DNA of 64,000 bases from Xylaria sp. FL1777 (lineage: Eukaryota; Ascomycota; Sordariomycetes; Xylariales; Xylariaceae). Below, piece after piece: positions 24,801 to 37,100 of the stretch. Under the pieces are notes generated by a model. It saw only the letters and a program-made list of their open reading frames with translations. It was not told where the DNA came from and did no database searches. The position numbers were made by a program, and so were the translations under genes. The stretch lies in NCBI GenBank assembly GCA_022578965.1, contig MU400519.1, forward strand, positions 62,001 to 126,000, written 5' to 3'. Within the stretch, counting starts at the first letter, position 1. Every line of letters starts with the position of its first letter.

Positions 24801-26503
24801 CAATACTGTCTTCGACATAGAAGCATAACTTCTCGCCCCTCGGTCATTGTGGTGGCTCTTGCATTATTATTTCCCGAAGCTTTATGTCATATCTATTCAA
24901 AGAGAGATACATCCGGCAGCATACTAAATTGCTAGTTTGTGTTTAACTTTCACGCTTCTGTTAACGGCACAAGTACGTAGCAGCCTTAGACCCCTGTAGA
25001 TTGATGAATTGTATAAAGGCCCCGGGCCTTTTTCATCCTTACGAAGAAAGATTAGCTAGCCATCACACGTTTCAGAGACCACCAGCAAATAAAACAAAAG
25101 AATTCATATGATATCTATACAAACAATTTTTCATACTGCTATGCCTTTCCCCAATAACTTTTTCCATGGTTCCTGTGGCAGCTATGGCTACCCAGGTTTA
25201 TAATAATAAGGTCATATACTCGACAATTTGACGACATTCAATACTTACACTTCTAGCCATCACCGGCTTGTCAGAGATTCACGTTAAGGCAGAGACTTTA
25301 GATTGGGCGCAGTTCATACGATTCTCTACGCAATTAACAACACACAACCATAGCTAGCAAGTAGCTGCTTCAACACAAATGCCGCGTCTAAGAGAGGTGT
25401 GGCCTAAGGAGCCTTGGGACTATCAGATGCTCAAGGTAAATGTATATGAAAACAAATTTAAGCATTAACAAAGCAAATTGGACAAGACCACATCTGGATG
25501 GTATTTACCTCTACGATAGGGATTTGGTGGACCATAAGGTTCCATTTATCGAGCGCACTCATTGTTAGTTTTAGGGCCGTTTCCTAAACAAACCGAAGCG
25601 TCGTATATTTCACTAAAATACCAATCCTTCCATTCTTCGTGTCCCCTGAGTCTATTTACGCTGGTTGGTTTTGATCTGTTAGGGCCCTCGCGTCTTAAAA
25701 TCTTTCTCGGATTGATTTATATGATTAGGAGCATAAATTAAGCTGATAATTATCATTTCATCTTATGTAACTTAGAATATAGGTTAGTATATTCACAACA
25801 GCGGAAATCTAGCTGAGACTTGAAGGGGATGGTTCTAGCCGACCAATCTGTATACGAAGACAAGGTGCTCTATCGTAGTCCTTCACACGACGTCGTCCGT
25901 GATAGTGCGCTAGTATCAGGAAATAGTAACTACATGTAGTAGGTCGATAGTCGGAAATCGTATCCGCCTCTTGCAAGGGTCTCTTCAAGACCGAAATTAA
26001 TAAGACTTGAGTAGAATGTTCCTACAGAGACGTCCCTAGACTTTCCGGATGCCACATACCTGGGCGATAGCTTCCTATCGATTATTAGTGGAAACGAGTA
26101 AAATTTCAAGACCGCGAGGTACCACCCCGACGGTGGCGTGTTAGAATACTTAATCTGAACTACTTTCGTGACGTTCTTTGCAATTCTACGTTGATTATTT
26201 CATTCGCATTGGTCGATTACGACCTGGCATCACATTATAAGTAAGTGCAACGGTACTAAAGTTTCAGGGGCGAGGTTTATCACCTCTTCCTCAGCACTAA
26301 TAGAGGCACGCTTGTTAATGAAGGCCGTCTCGGAAGAAATCGGGAGGGTAACAGAAATGAAGAAATAGGTAGTAGGTGCATGGCTAGTAATCCATTGAAG
26401 AAAGAATTGCGACAAAATGGGTATCTATTGCCTGTTCCAGCCCAAGAGGTGGCTGTCCAAGGTCCAGAATTAAAAATATATGACGCCATCCCAATCCTGT
26501 TGC

Positions 26504-26976
26504 TTATTGATAGCCACCTTTCACTTTAGGACTCGGACTATCCCTATTTGACATCCAGGTGTGTTGCTGGCTATAATTTTCATCGCGCTGATGATCATCA
26601 ATGGTAACTCCTCTCACATCGATTCTCGTAGTTCGAAGAATTCCGGATTCTACTTGGCCCAAGGGATGCAGCTGTTCGCTTGATTCGGATATTATGCCTT
26701 GTGACTTTGGAAGGTTTTGAAGACGGATTGCATTCTCACCGGTCTTCCGAGAAGAAATCCTAGAGTCATTTATCCTCGAGCGACCTGTCGCTGACTTGGA
26801 CCACAGAGATAAGGATATCAGTACTCGTTTGATCCATGTATTTCCGGCGAAGACTTTAGGGATGGCTGGCAGTAAGAAAACGACAAAGGCGACTGACAAC
26901 TCCGCAAGACACCAAAGCGACACAGCGGATATGTTATAGACAACGTCGTCTAAGAGCAGGAACACAACACCCTCGG
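26504..26976 (-). pseudogene. 3' part of a split fungal rhodopsin-like (PTH11/SAT4-type) receptor gene
   Basis: This is the rest of the last exon of the receptor whose 5' part is at 42090-43039. Reading on minus from 26976 it gives VVFLLLDDVVYNISAVSLWC and then LAELSVAFVVFLLPAIPKVF, the last membrane helices of the family. A hydrophilic serine-rich tail of about 100 residues follows, to the stop at 26504. The fragment has no start codon; its frame begins at the insertion point. Joined to the 5' part after removing the element and one CAAGC copy, the frame is continuous and totals 399 aa. The retrotransposon is therefore the only visible lesion. A truncated transcript from this half alone would lack most helices. 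Confidence 0.82.
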
Positions 26977-26981
26977 CAAGC
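26977..26981. repeat. Target-site duplication CAAGC, left copy
   Basis: The five bases CAAGC directly precede the left LTR and recur at 42090-42094 directly after the right LTR. Five bp is the usual duplication length for Ty3-type integrases. It is part of the receptor's coding sequence. Confidence 0.85.
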
Positions 26982-27190
26982 TATCAGGTCACATAACCTA
27001 GCACCTAGCCCATAGCTCCACAATATGTGTACTATAGCCCACCACTTCGTAAGCCAGACCTTCGGCTAACCACTTAGCTAGTCTTATTACATTTTTAGGT
27101 TTTAACCATTATAAAATACACAGTGTATTAAGCTTTATTTGATGCTAGTACGCTTTTTGCTTCTTATTAGTGCTTTTGCTATTTATAATA
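26982..27190 (+). repeat. Left (5') LTR
   Basis: 209 bp, starting TATCAGGTCA. It aligns without gaps to 41881-42089 at a constant offset of 14,899. The outer half keeps C and G where the right copy has T and A; the inner half is mutated and ends TAATA, against TGATA in the right copy. Confidence 0.92.
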
Positions 27191-30100
27191 TAGTAGCTAG
27201 CAATTGTTTTAGCGTTTTTGCTTGTTAAAATAGTTTAATATAACTTTAATTAGCTGTTTTTAGATCTAGAGATTTTTTTTGCTAAGCTTTAAAACTACTA
27301 ATCGAAAATCTTTTAACTGTAGCTTTGCTATTTATTAGAACTTGGATTTTATTTAAAACTAACTAAGTATAACCTAAAAATAACATTAACTTAAATTAAA
27401 GAATAGTAATATTGCTACTAAATTAATAAGCTATAGTTAATTAAAAGATTTTTTAACTTTTAGCAGAGTTACTTTAATGCTTGCTTTGCTTTTGTAGCTT
27501 TTATTGTTTAAAACTTTTAAAAGTAATACTTAAGCTTTTTAAAGTATAATTAAATTTGTTACTACTGCTAATAAAACTAAAAAAGTTTTTAAATCGTTTT
27601 TAAAACTTTAAAGAATAATTTATATTTAAGGCTTAAGCTAAATTTTAACAAGCTTAATTAATTGCTTTATTTTTTTTTTTTGCTTTTTTATTTTAACCTG
27701 CAGTTTTTATTACTAATAATTAAGTATTTGCTAATAATAAGCAGAAACTTTTTAATAACAATAGTAAATTGCTGTAATTTTCTTTATTAGTTGCTTATTT
27801 AATAGAGCAAATAGCAATTAATTTGCTTAATTAAAAATTAAAAACTATTGCTAATATATTTATTTTACATTTAATAATTATAATAAAGCTTGTAGTAAAC
27901 TAAAAAAACTATACTAATTTATTTATTGGTTTAATTTATAGTATTAAAGCTTTTTTTACTGCTATAGCTTTTTTTGTTTTGCTTGTAATATAACTAGCTA
28001 CGCTTTTAAAACTTGTTATAGCTATTTTATAACCCTTGCGTTCTTTAATTAGTAATTCTGCTTATTTGCTATTTATTAGCTTAGTTAAACCTGCTAAGTT
28101 TGCTATAGCTATGCTTGCTATAGCTATTTTTTTAGCGTTTACTTTATTACTAAAACTATTGCTGTTTTTTTACTTTAGCGCTAAGTAAGTTTAGTAAAAA
28201 AAACCTGCCGAAAAATTCGCTATATTACTTATTATATTATTATTTTTTATTTTTCGCGCATTTATTATATTAAGCAAAAAAATAGCATTTTTTAATAACG
28301 GGAAGTTTTTGCAGCTTAATTTTATTTAAAATATAAGCAATAATATTTGCTAAGTCTTATTTATAGGTTATATATTTAATCATTTTATAAATTTATTTTA
28401 ATATTTATTATAACATAAATTATTACTTTTAAAACTTTCTTAATAATTTTAACTGCAATATTAATACTAATATTTATAAACAAACAAACTATAAAATATA
28501 GCTATTATATGCAAAATAGTAAATAATATCTTTTTAAAATCGTTTAAATACTTTAAACCTTTTGTTATTATAGAAGTTTAGCAGCAAGCTTATATAATAT
28601 TAAACTAATTAAATAAAGTTAAACAGAAATTTTAGCTATTTTAAAGTTAAGCTTGTATTTTAGCAGCAATAAAAACACTAGAAAAATTCTAGTAATTATT
28701 AACTTGGTTTATTGCTTTAATTATAGTTTTGTTTTTGCTACTGCAATTCTTTAAGCATGTTAGCTTTGCAAGTAATTTACTTTTACGAATTCTAGTTTTA
28801 CTGCTTTTATTTCTGCCTTTATTTGCCTTATTATGCTTAGCAAATAATCTGTTTTAGCTAATAATATTAAGCAGCTAAAAACTACTAAATATATAAACTT
28901 ATAATAGCTTTTAAAATACTAAAGCTTTATAAAATCCATTTGTATTACTTAAACAACAAAGTAAACATATATACTAAAACATTTGCGTTAACTTAAATAT
29001 AACAGGTTATTTTAATGCATATCTTAATTTTACTGCTTAGCTTTTTGCTTATGTTATTTTATTTCTAGGTAATTTTGCTAAAAACTTAAAGCTATTGCTA
29101 AGTTTTTTGTAAAACTAATATAACGCAATTTATAATAACAATAGTTTTAGCAAAATTTTACTTAAGCTAAAGTTATTTAAGTATTATAATAGTACACTAA
29201 TAATGCAGTATATTAACAAGCTTAACTTGCTAAGTTTTTATTATAAAAATACTGCAGTTCTAAAAAAATTTAAAGTAAGCATATTGTTTAACTTTGTATT
29301 AACAAGTGCTATTTAGTTTAAAAGTCTAAAAAACATAACTAAATAAACTATTATTTATAACTTTAAGAAAGTTAAACGTTTGCTTTAATAATGTTTTTAA
29401 AAAAATAAACTTGAAGTTATAAAGCTTGCTAACTAAAAAAAACATAATTTTGCTAAAAAATTATTTAAATCCGTTAAAAAATATATTAATACAAAAGTTT
29501 ATTATTATTATAAAATAAGCAGTACTAATAAAAATTACATTATTTGTTATGTTTATAATAATTTAAACAAAAATCTTAAATTACTTATTAAATTATAACA
29601 AACAAATAATACTATTTAAAACTTACATAAACAAGTTAATATTAATAAGTTTTTAGCAATAAAGCAATAACATAAAGTAAATAAAGCATACTAAATGCAA
29701 AATAAACGTTTTACTAAACTTAAAGCCCTTATTAAAAAAAATAAATCCTTTTGCAACTATTGTAGTAATAGTAACACTTAACTTTACTATAACTATAATT
29801 ATGCTTTTAATAAACTTTTTTTACTTTTTAGTGCTATTATAATGCTTTTAAACTTTTTTAAAAGCATAGTTAACATTTTTAAAAACCCTAAAAGCAATAA
29901 AAAAAAAAATACTAAAAATACTATTAATCTAATAAATAATAAAAATAACTTATGCTACAATTAAAATAACCATAGCTTTTAAAGCAATTAAAATTACTAG
30001 AACAATAATAATTATTAACTTTTTAAAGTTGTTTGCTTTTTAGTAATAAATAGCCATACTATATAGCAAAACACAAATACTAAAAACCTTTATATACCAA

Positions 30101-31915
30101 AATAAGTTCTTAAATAAATGTATAATTTTTAGCCTATATATAACTTTAAATTTTTAATAAAAAAACTTAACAAAGTTAATACGCTTAATAAACCTGCTAA
30201 GCCCCTTAAAAAAACAAAGCTAAAAAAAAACTAAAGTAAACGTCTAAAAAAAACATATTGCTAGCTAACTTGTTAATATTTTCTAAAGTAGCTAATAATA
30301 GTAAAATACTAGTTAACATTAAATGCATTAGCTTTTTTAGCTTATTTAATAATATTTTTAGCGCTTTATTAAACCTACCTTTTAATTTTCTAACTATTAT
30401 TAATTATACCTTAGAATTTTCTAAAGCTAATAATAGCAAAGTACTAATTAGCTTTAATTCAAATATTTTTTTTTTTTTATTTATTAATAATTATTCTATT
30501 ACTTTGCTTAACAAAAAAACCTTAAATACTTTATATAATCCTATACGTTAACTTATTTTTAATAAAGCGTTAAAAGATTTTAAAATTCTTAGCGCTACTA
30601 TAAATACTAAGTTGCTTAACTATATCTACAAAAAAAAAAAAACCGCATATTTTTATATAGCTAAAAGCTAAATATACAAATAAAAAAGCTATACTTATTT
30701 TAAAGCTATTATATATAGCTTAAGTTAATTAATTAAAGCATACATAAATACTTATTTTTTACTTAGTTTTATATTTACTAAATATTTCGCAAAGTATTAC
30801 TTTAGTTATATTGTTATTAATATAAAGCTTTTTAGTTTTAAAAGTATAAATAAAAGCTTTTATATTAAGCAATGCATTAATTTTAATATAACGCTACTTA
30901 ATATAAACAAAAAGCTATAAATAGCATAACAACGCTTTTATTTAGTAAACAAATTTAATTATAATATACTATTAAGTATATCTTTTTTATTTAAAAACCG
31001 TTTTTATATTTGCTAAAGTAATAAAATATAAAACAATAAGCTATATATAAAAAAGTTAAATAAATAAGTTAAACTTTTTAGCAGATTATAAAATAAACTA
31101 AAGCTATACTAAAAGTTAAGCAAATTGCTACTAATTTAATTTAAAATCAACATTAATATTGCACTTAGTACTAGCATAACTATATTTATAAAGCATTTTA
31201 ATTTTTTAATTATAGCAAACAGTTATTTTATAGTTAATAAACTATATACTAATGCTAGCTTTAATACGCTTGGTTTTTTAATAGCTAGTATTATAAATAA
31301 ACAAAACAAATGTTATTATTTCGTAAATTTTAGCGAACTTTTAATATTTATTTATAAGAACAACATAATTAGCTATATTAAAACTATGTAAATTTATAAC
31401 TTAGCAGCATTATATTTTATTTCTGCTTAACAAAACGCTAAAAAAGCTTATATTGTTTTATTTTCTAAAATTATTAACGTAACTAAAACTAATAATATTA
31501 ATAACGATTAAAATAATTAATATAAATATAGCTATTTTTTTAACTTTTTTAATTTTTTCTTTAAATTGCTGCTTAAAGAATTTAAGCTAAACAAGTTTAA
31601 AATAAATATATTTTCTAACTAAAAACTAAAAATTGTTTAATAAATTAAAAACATTATTAAAAAACACGCTTATTTGTTTTGCTTAAAATTAAGTAAGTTT
31701 AATAATAGCATTTAAATGCTAATTAACTTTAAAAACAAAAAAACATATAATAATTTAAGCTAATGCTTATATTAATAATTTTGTTGTAATATTAAAGCAA
31801 TAAACAATATTTTAAAGCTTTTAATTAAAACTAAAGTTATTAAGCCTATTTTATTTAGTTAATTTTGCTTTATAGCATTTTTAGCCTTTGTTATATAGTA
31901 AAAAAATAAACTTTG
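27191..31915 (+). other. Leader and gag/protease region of the element, unreadable
   Basis: Extremely AT-rich, with stop codons in all frames. By position it should hold the primer-binding site, gag and protease. A primer-binding site cannot be recognised after the mutation. A CNYC near 29750 might be the remnant of a zinc knuckle, but the following His and Cys are not evident. Confidence 0.45.
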
Positions 31916-31919
31916 CATT

Positions 31920-32425
31920 ATTATTAATTTGCGTAAAATTAACACAAAGCTTGTTAATAATACATACTTATTGCTACAACAAAACGAAATTCTTAAGGCT
32001 ATATATAAGTTTATAGTATTTATAATAGTAAATATTATAAAAAGCTACTTTTAGCAAGAAATTCCCGCTAAAAATAAGCATAAAATAGCTTTTGTTATAT
32101 ATTACTAAAAGCACAAATAGCTAACTATAGCTACAATAAAACTTAAAACATCTTTAGGTTTTTTTTAATACTAAATAAAATAGCTTTTTTACAAATATTT
32201 CTAGCAATTTATGCTAGTTTATATTAATAATGTTATTATTTTTTCTTATAATATTAATGATTATTTTAGCTATTTTAATACTATTCTTAGTATACTTACT
32301 GCTTTTAAATGCACTATATTTTTAAAGAAATGCCATTTTATATAATATGGCCTTAATACATTTAGCTAGCATGTTTTTAAGCTTAGGTTATTTACTACAA
32401 AAAAAAAATATAAAGCAATTTAGCA
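31920..32425 (+). pseudogene. Reverse transcriptase remnant (Ty3/Gypsy type)
   Basis: In a single plus frame one can follow the polymerase landmarks. A segment near 31955 (LLLQQNEILKAI) corresponds to the 'YPLP..DE.L' block. Near 32031 VNIIKSYF corresponds to the first catalytic motif, with AAT (Asn) where Asp is expected. YINNVIIFS at 32220-32246 corresponds to the YxDD box, with both Asp codons now Asn. It is followed by FLKKCHF, the 'L...KC.F' block of Gypsy elements. In-frame TAA/TAG stand where glutamine codons are expected. All of these changes fit G-to-A or C-to-T, and no frameshift is needed between the motifs, so inactivation is by transitions and not by decay through indels. Confidence 0.8.
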
Positions 32426-33804
32426 ACTTAAAATGCCTAAAATATTAAACAACTTTAAAAAAAAACTTAGTTTTATAGGTTTTTTTTGCTGTTATATATA
32501 TTAATTTGCTAAAATTGCTTAACTATTAAACGAACTTAAAACAATAAGCTTTAAGAATTGTTTAAAGAAAGCTAATCTAAAAAAAGCGCAATAAGCCTAA
32601 AACTATGCACTACTTTTGCTTATTTTACCCCTAAAGCTTAATAAAGTTACTAATAAAGTATTTACTAAAAAGCTTGCTATATTTTATAGTATAAAAGCAT
32701 ATTAAAATTTTATATAAGCTAAAGCACAAAAAGCTTAAAAAACGCTAAAAAAACATATATGCAAAGCTATTAATTTTGCATTTTTTAATTATAATAAGCT
32801 ATTTATACTTTAAGTAAACTTAAGTAAGCTATATAGTATTAGTGCAGCATTATACTAAATATAAAATAATAGCAGCAAACTAAAACTTATACTATTTTTT
32901 TTTTAGTTATTTAGCTTTATAAAACAAAAATTTAACATTTATGAAATTAAAACATGTAAGCTTGTTTAAACTTTTAAAAAACTAACTTAATATTTTAACT
33001 ATAGTTAAATTTATGTATATACAAATTATAACGTTATTATATAAGCTTTCTGCTCGATTTTATAAAAGCTAAAAAGTTTAAGTTAACTTATATTATAAAG
33101 GCTATTTTTAGCAAAATATGCAAATTGTTTGCTTATTTATTATACTTTTAAAAAAGCATTTATTAATATAAATATCTTATTTTAGTTACTTCGTAAAAAC
33201 AACAAAAAGAAAAAATTTGTACTTTTTTTAGCAATTGTTTCGCTAATAATTACTTAAACTAAAGCAAAAGCAAATTAACTTGCAGCTGCACTAGCTTAAG
33301 CTAACTTTATAGCTTTAACTAATAATTAATTTACATAAGCTAACTTAAAAGCCCTAAAGGTTATAAGCAATATACTAAAAGCTTTAGTAATTATAGCTAT
33401 TGCAGTAAAAACGTTTGCACTATTTATTAACTCAACAAATAATACAACTAACCTGCTTTTTTATATACTAGCATTTAAAAAGTTTCTTTTGTTACTTTAA
33501 GAACTATAAAATATACCTAAGGCACAAATTTGCATTTTAGAAATAAATAACGTTGCTATAACTACAATTTATATTTTAAACGAATTTCGAAATGAAATCG
33601 CAGGCAATTTGCTTAAAAACCAAACTTTTTATATAGTATACAAACGTCTTTAAAAATAATACAAAATAACTAAAAATAACAACAGAAAACCTTTTATAAC
33701 GTTTTATGCCTTTAAATATAATTTTAGTAGTTGTTTTATATACTTTACTTAAACAACAAAAAATTATATTATTATTTTAATAGCTATTTATATTAAAGTA
33801 ATAT

Positions 33805-34130
33805 AGTTAGCTCATAATAATAAAGCATATATAAAAGTTAAGCGTACATATAATTACTTGCAAGCTATTATATATTGCTTTAACTTAAAAAAACATATTG
33901 CTAAATATATAAGCAGCTATTTTAACTATAAAATAGCTAAAAAAGCTATTTATAAGCTATATAATAATTTTTAATTAATTTTTACACTAGTTTTTTCTTT
34001 GTTTATTTTATGCCTTAATTTTATTATTAGTTTACTAGAATTTAAATATAGCTATAACGCAATTTTTATAGTTGTATATAAAACATTTAAAGCTATTAAG
34101 TATATTTTTAGTTATAACAATTAAAACGCT
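33805..34130 (+). pseudogene. Integrase remnant (zinc-binding and start of core)
   Basis: In one plus frame, His at 33813-33815 is followed four residues later by Tyr (TAT) where the second zinc His is expected. VKRTYNYLQ and LKKHIAKYI follow. A Y-F-N-Y at 33918-33929 then stands where the C-x2-C pair is expected. Each change is a single transition. At 34050-34105 comes NAIFIVVYKTFKAIKYI, matching the first strand of the integrase core with its Asp replaced by Tyr or lost. The order RT then integrase is that of Ty3/Gypsy elements. Confidence 0.72.
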
Positions 34131-37100
34131 ATAAATTAAGCTTAAGCTTATATTTAACAAGTATACTTAAATTAAAAACTGCTTAATAAGTTTATATTTA
34201 ATGCGGACTTAAAACTTATAAGTATATTATAAACAGCTTTATATAAAGCAAAAAAAGTTATAATATAAGCTGCAATAATATATTATTAAGCAACTAATAA
34301 ACAAATAAAACAAACTATTTAAATATTTTAAACTTATATAATTGTACTTATAAAAACTTAGCTTAACTTTTTTAATTAAAAAAACTATATAAGTTATATT
34401 GCTTACTGTTTTAACACTTTTACGTTGTTTATAATAAGCAAAGTGCTTTTTAAGCTTTTGTATAGCTATAAAGCTAAAACTTTTTTTTTTATTAACTTTA
34501 AAATTAAAAACAATTTTACGAAAAAACAACAATAATTTAAACAAAAAGCATTTAATACTGTTTATTTAGCTTAAATATAAATAAAGATCTATTATAATGC
34601 ATAATATATAAAGCCTTTAATAATACATAAAAAAAATCTTATATATATTAAGCTTTTTAAGCTTAGCTTGCCTAGTTATTATTTATAAAACTAAACAAAG
34701 TTAAGTTTTTGCAAAATTAGTTCTTTTAAAGTAAAAAAGTGCATTAGTTCTTTTTGTTTTTAAATTAAACTTTTTAAATAGCTTTAATAGTGCAACAAAA
34801 TATTTATTAAATATTTAAAGCTAGCTAAACTAAACAAGTTTAATTGCTTTAAGCTAAAGCTTAAAAGTTTTAATAACAAAAATAAACAAAAATAAATTAT
34901 AAACAAAATATAAAACTACGCTTACATTAAACTATCTTTGTTTTTTTTTTATAACAAAATTTAACCATGCTATAAAATCAAATAGTATAGCTACAATATT
35001 AAAACATAAAAACTAGCAAAACAAATTAAACAAAATATTTTTAAGCTAATAAAAATATATTATAAGCGCACTAAAATATAAAGTTTTATACTATATTATT
35101 TAACCGTAAAAACGCTATTGCTTATTACTTTAAAAGTGCACTATAATAATTAAATGTACTTTTTTAATATTATTTAAGTTTTTTGCGTTTTAGGCAAAAC
35201 GTTAAAAAGCTTAACATGCTTTTATAGCTACTATTAATTAGCTAAAAAGCTAAAGCAAAAGGTTTATATAAGCACTTTAGCTGCATAAACATATAAGTTT
35301 ATTTATAAAGTTTTAATAAATATCTTTAATTTTTCTAACGTTTTAATAAAGTTATAAGTATATAAATACTTAAATATATTAGTTAGTTAGCATACACTTT
35401 TCTTAGCATGCCTTTTTTACAAGTAAAGTATATTTATTTATTATTAAGTATTTTACTTGCTTTCTTTTTTGCAATTTTTTAGTAGCTCTAATTTTATATA
35501 CAATTAGTTTTTAAATTGCATGTAATTATACTACTTTTGCTTTACACACTTTTAGTTTTTAAACTGTTTTTTTACTTTACACCTATAACTTTTTTTGCTT
35601 TATAACTATATATTCTTTATTTTATAAAATACTTTTGCTTTATGTACATTAAACTGCATTTTTATACTTAATATTTAGTTTTATATTTATTTTTTAACTA
35701 CTTAACATTTTTTTATACTATAATTCTTTACTTTTATTAAAAAATAGTTATAATGCTTTACTTATTTAAAGTTAAAAACATTTTTAAAGCTAAAACTGCT
35801 TAAATTTAAATTAAGCGTAATACTAGCTATTATATTTAGCTTAGCAAAATATTTAGCAATACTACAAAAAATCATATATTTTTTATTATTATTAATAGCA
35901 AATTAGTTATTATTTTTAATAGCTTTTGCAAATACTTTATAAGTTTTAAGCCTTTTATTTACGTTATTTTAAGTGTTGTTTAAAATTTTACCTGTTTTAA
36001 TACTACATTTATTTTTTATAAAATAATTGCTAATAATTTAACAATACTTAATACTAATTTGCTTAATAATGCTATTTTAAGTAAAATTTACGCATTTTCT
36101 TAAAAGTTAAAACTTATTAATATTAAGTATATATAACTTCTTTTGCAAAAATTTAATATTAGTAATAATAAAAATTGCAAAAGCGCTATTAATTAAACTT
36201 TTGCTTATTAGCAAATTAGCTTTACTTTTTTAAGTAACTTAAAGCATAAATATATTTATAATAAATTTTATAAAAATTATACTAGCTTTTTTACTAATAA
36301 AAACTATAAAGTTTAACTGTTTATTATTAATAATACAATTAGTTAAATATATTATGCTATTGTTTATTTAGCTTATTTATGCGTTAAATGTTTTAGTATT
36401 ACTTATAACTACTTTAACTATAAATATTAAACTAATATTAATAGTTGCTATATTTACAAAAATCTTAAATATTGTAAAAAAAATTACAAATTGCTATGCA
36501 AACTGTTTTGTAATATTTGCTAAGCTTATAACGCTTATTTTATTTCGCTTTGCTTAGCTTATATTATTTTTTTTTTTTTTGTTACCTTAAAAAAAAAAAA
36601 AAAAAACCATAAATTACTTTTAAAAGTTTACTTTTATATTAGTAATATTGCTTAACTTTTAAAATTTAACAATAAAACTTAAAAGCTAGTTTAAGTAGCT
36701 TTTTAAGTTAATAAGCATAACAAATATAAAAGCGCTTATATTACGCAAATAATAACTGCTGTTATAAGTATATTTATATAACAAAAATGCTTAAATAGCA
36801 AAAAGCTTAAGTAAAAAAAACTATTTTTAATTATATTATATATATTTAAATATGTTTTAAGCATTAATGTTATAAAAAGTTAAGAATATTAAACTATTAT
36901 TAAGCTTAATAATACGCGCTTTAATATTTTTTAATTAATTATTAAGCATGCTTATTAGCTAAAAAACCGTAGTAAATATAAAGTTTTTGCATTAACTATA
37001 ATAAAATACAATGCAATTATTTAAAATTTAAAAGTTATTAAAATTCTTATAAAATCTGTTTATAATTAAGCTTTTTTTGTTAGCTTTATAAACATTAAGT

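Larger units (their letters stand above)
21113..26503. other. Gene-free, repeat-rich 5.4-kb region
   Basis: No frame in this stretch resembles a protein I know. It holds a TA/TG microsatellite at its start and several clusters of TACCTAGGTA-like palindromes (21715-21870, 22370-22400, 22510-22550, 22940-23120). From 23.2 kb onward it is an AT-leaning sequence with many stops on both strands. The 24.9-26.4 kb part may be an old mutated repeat, but I see no termini. Confidence 0.55.

Noticed and set aside
26230..26489. Minus-strand frames just downstream of the receptor stop
   Set aside because: About 60-70 residues each, no recognised similarity, and not joinable to the receptor frame by clear splice sites.
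30258..30551. 97-codon frame inside the AT-rich block
   Set aside because: Composition is almost only Leu, Asn, Phe, Ile and Lys, as expected of random AT-rich sequence.
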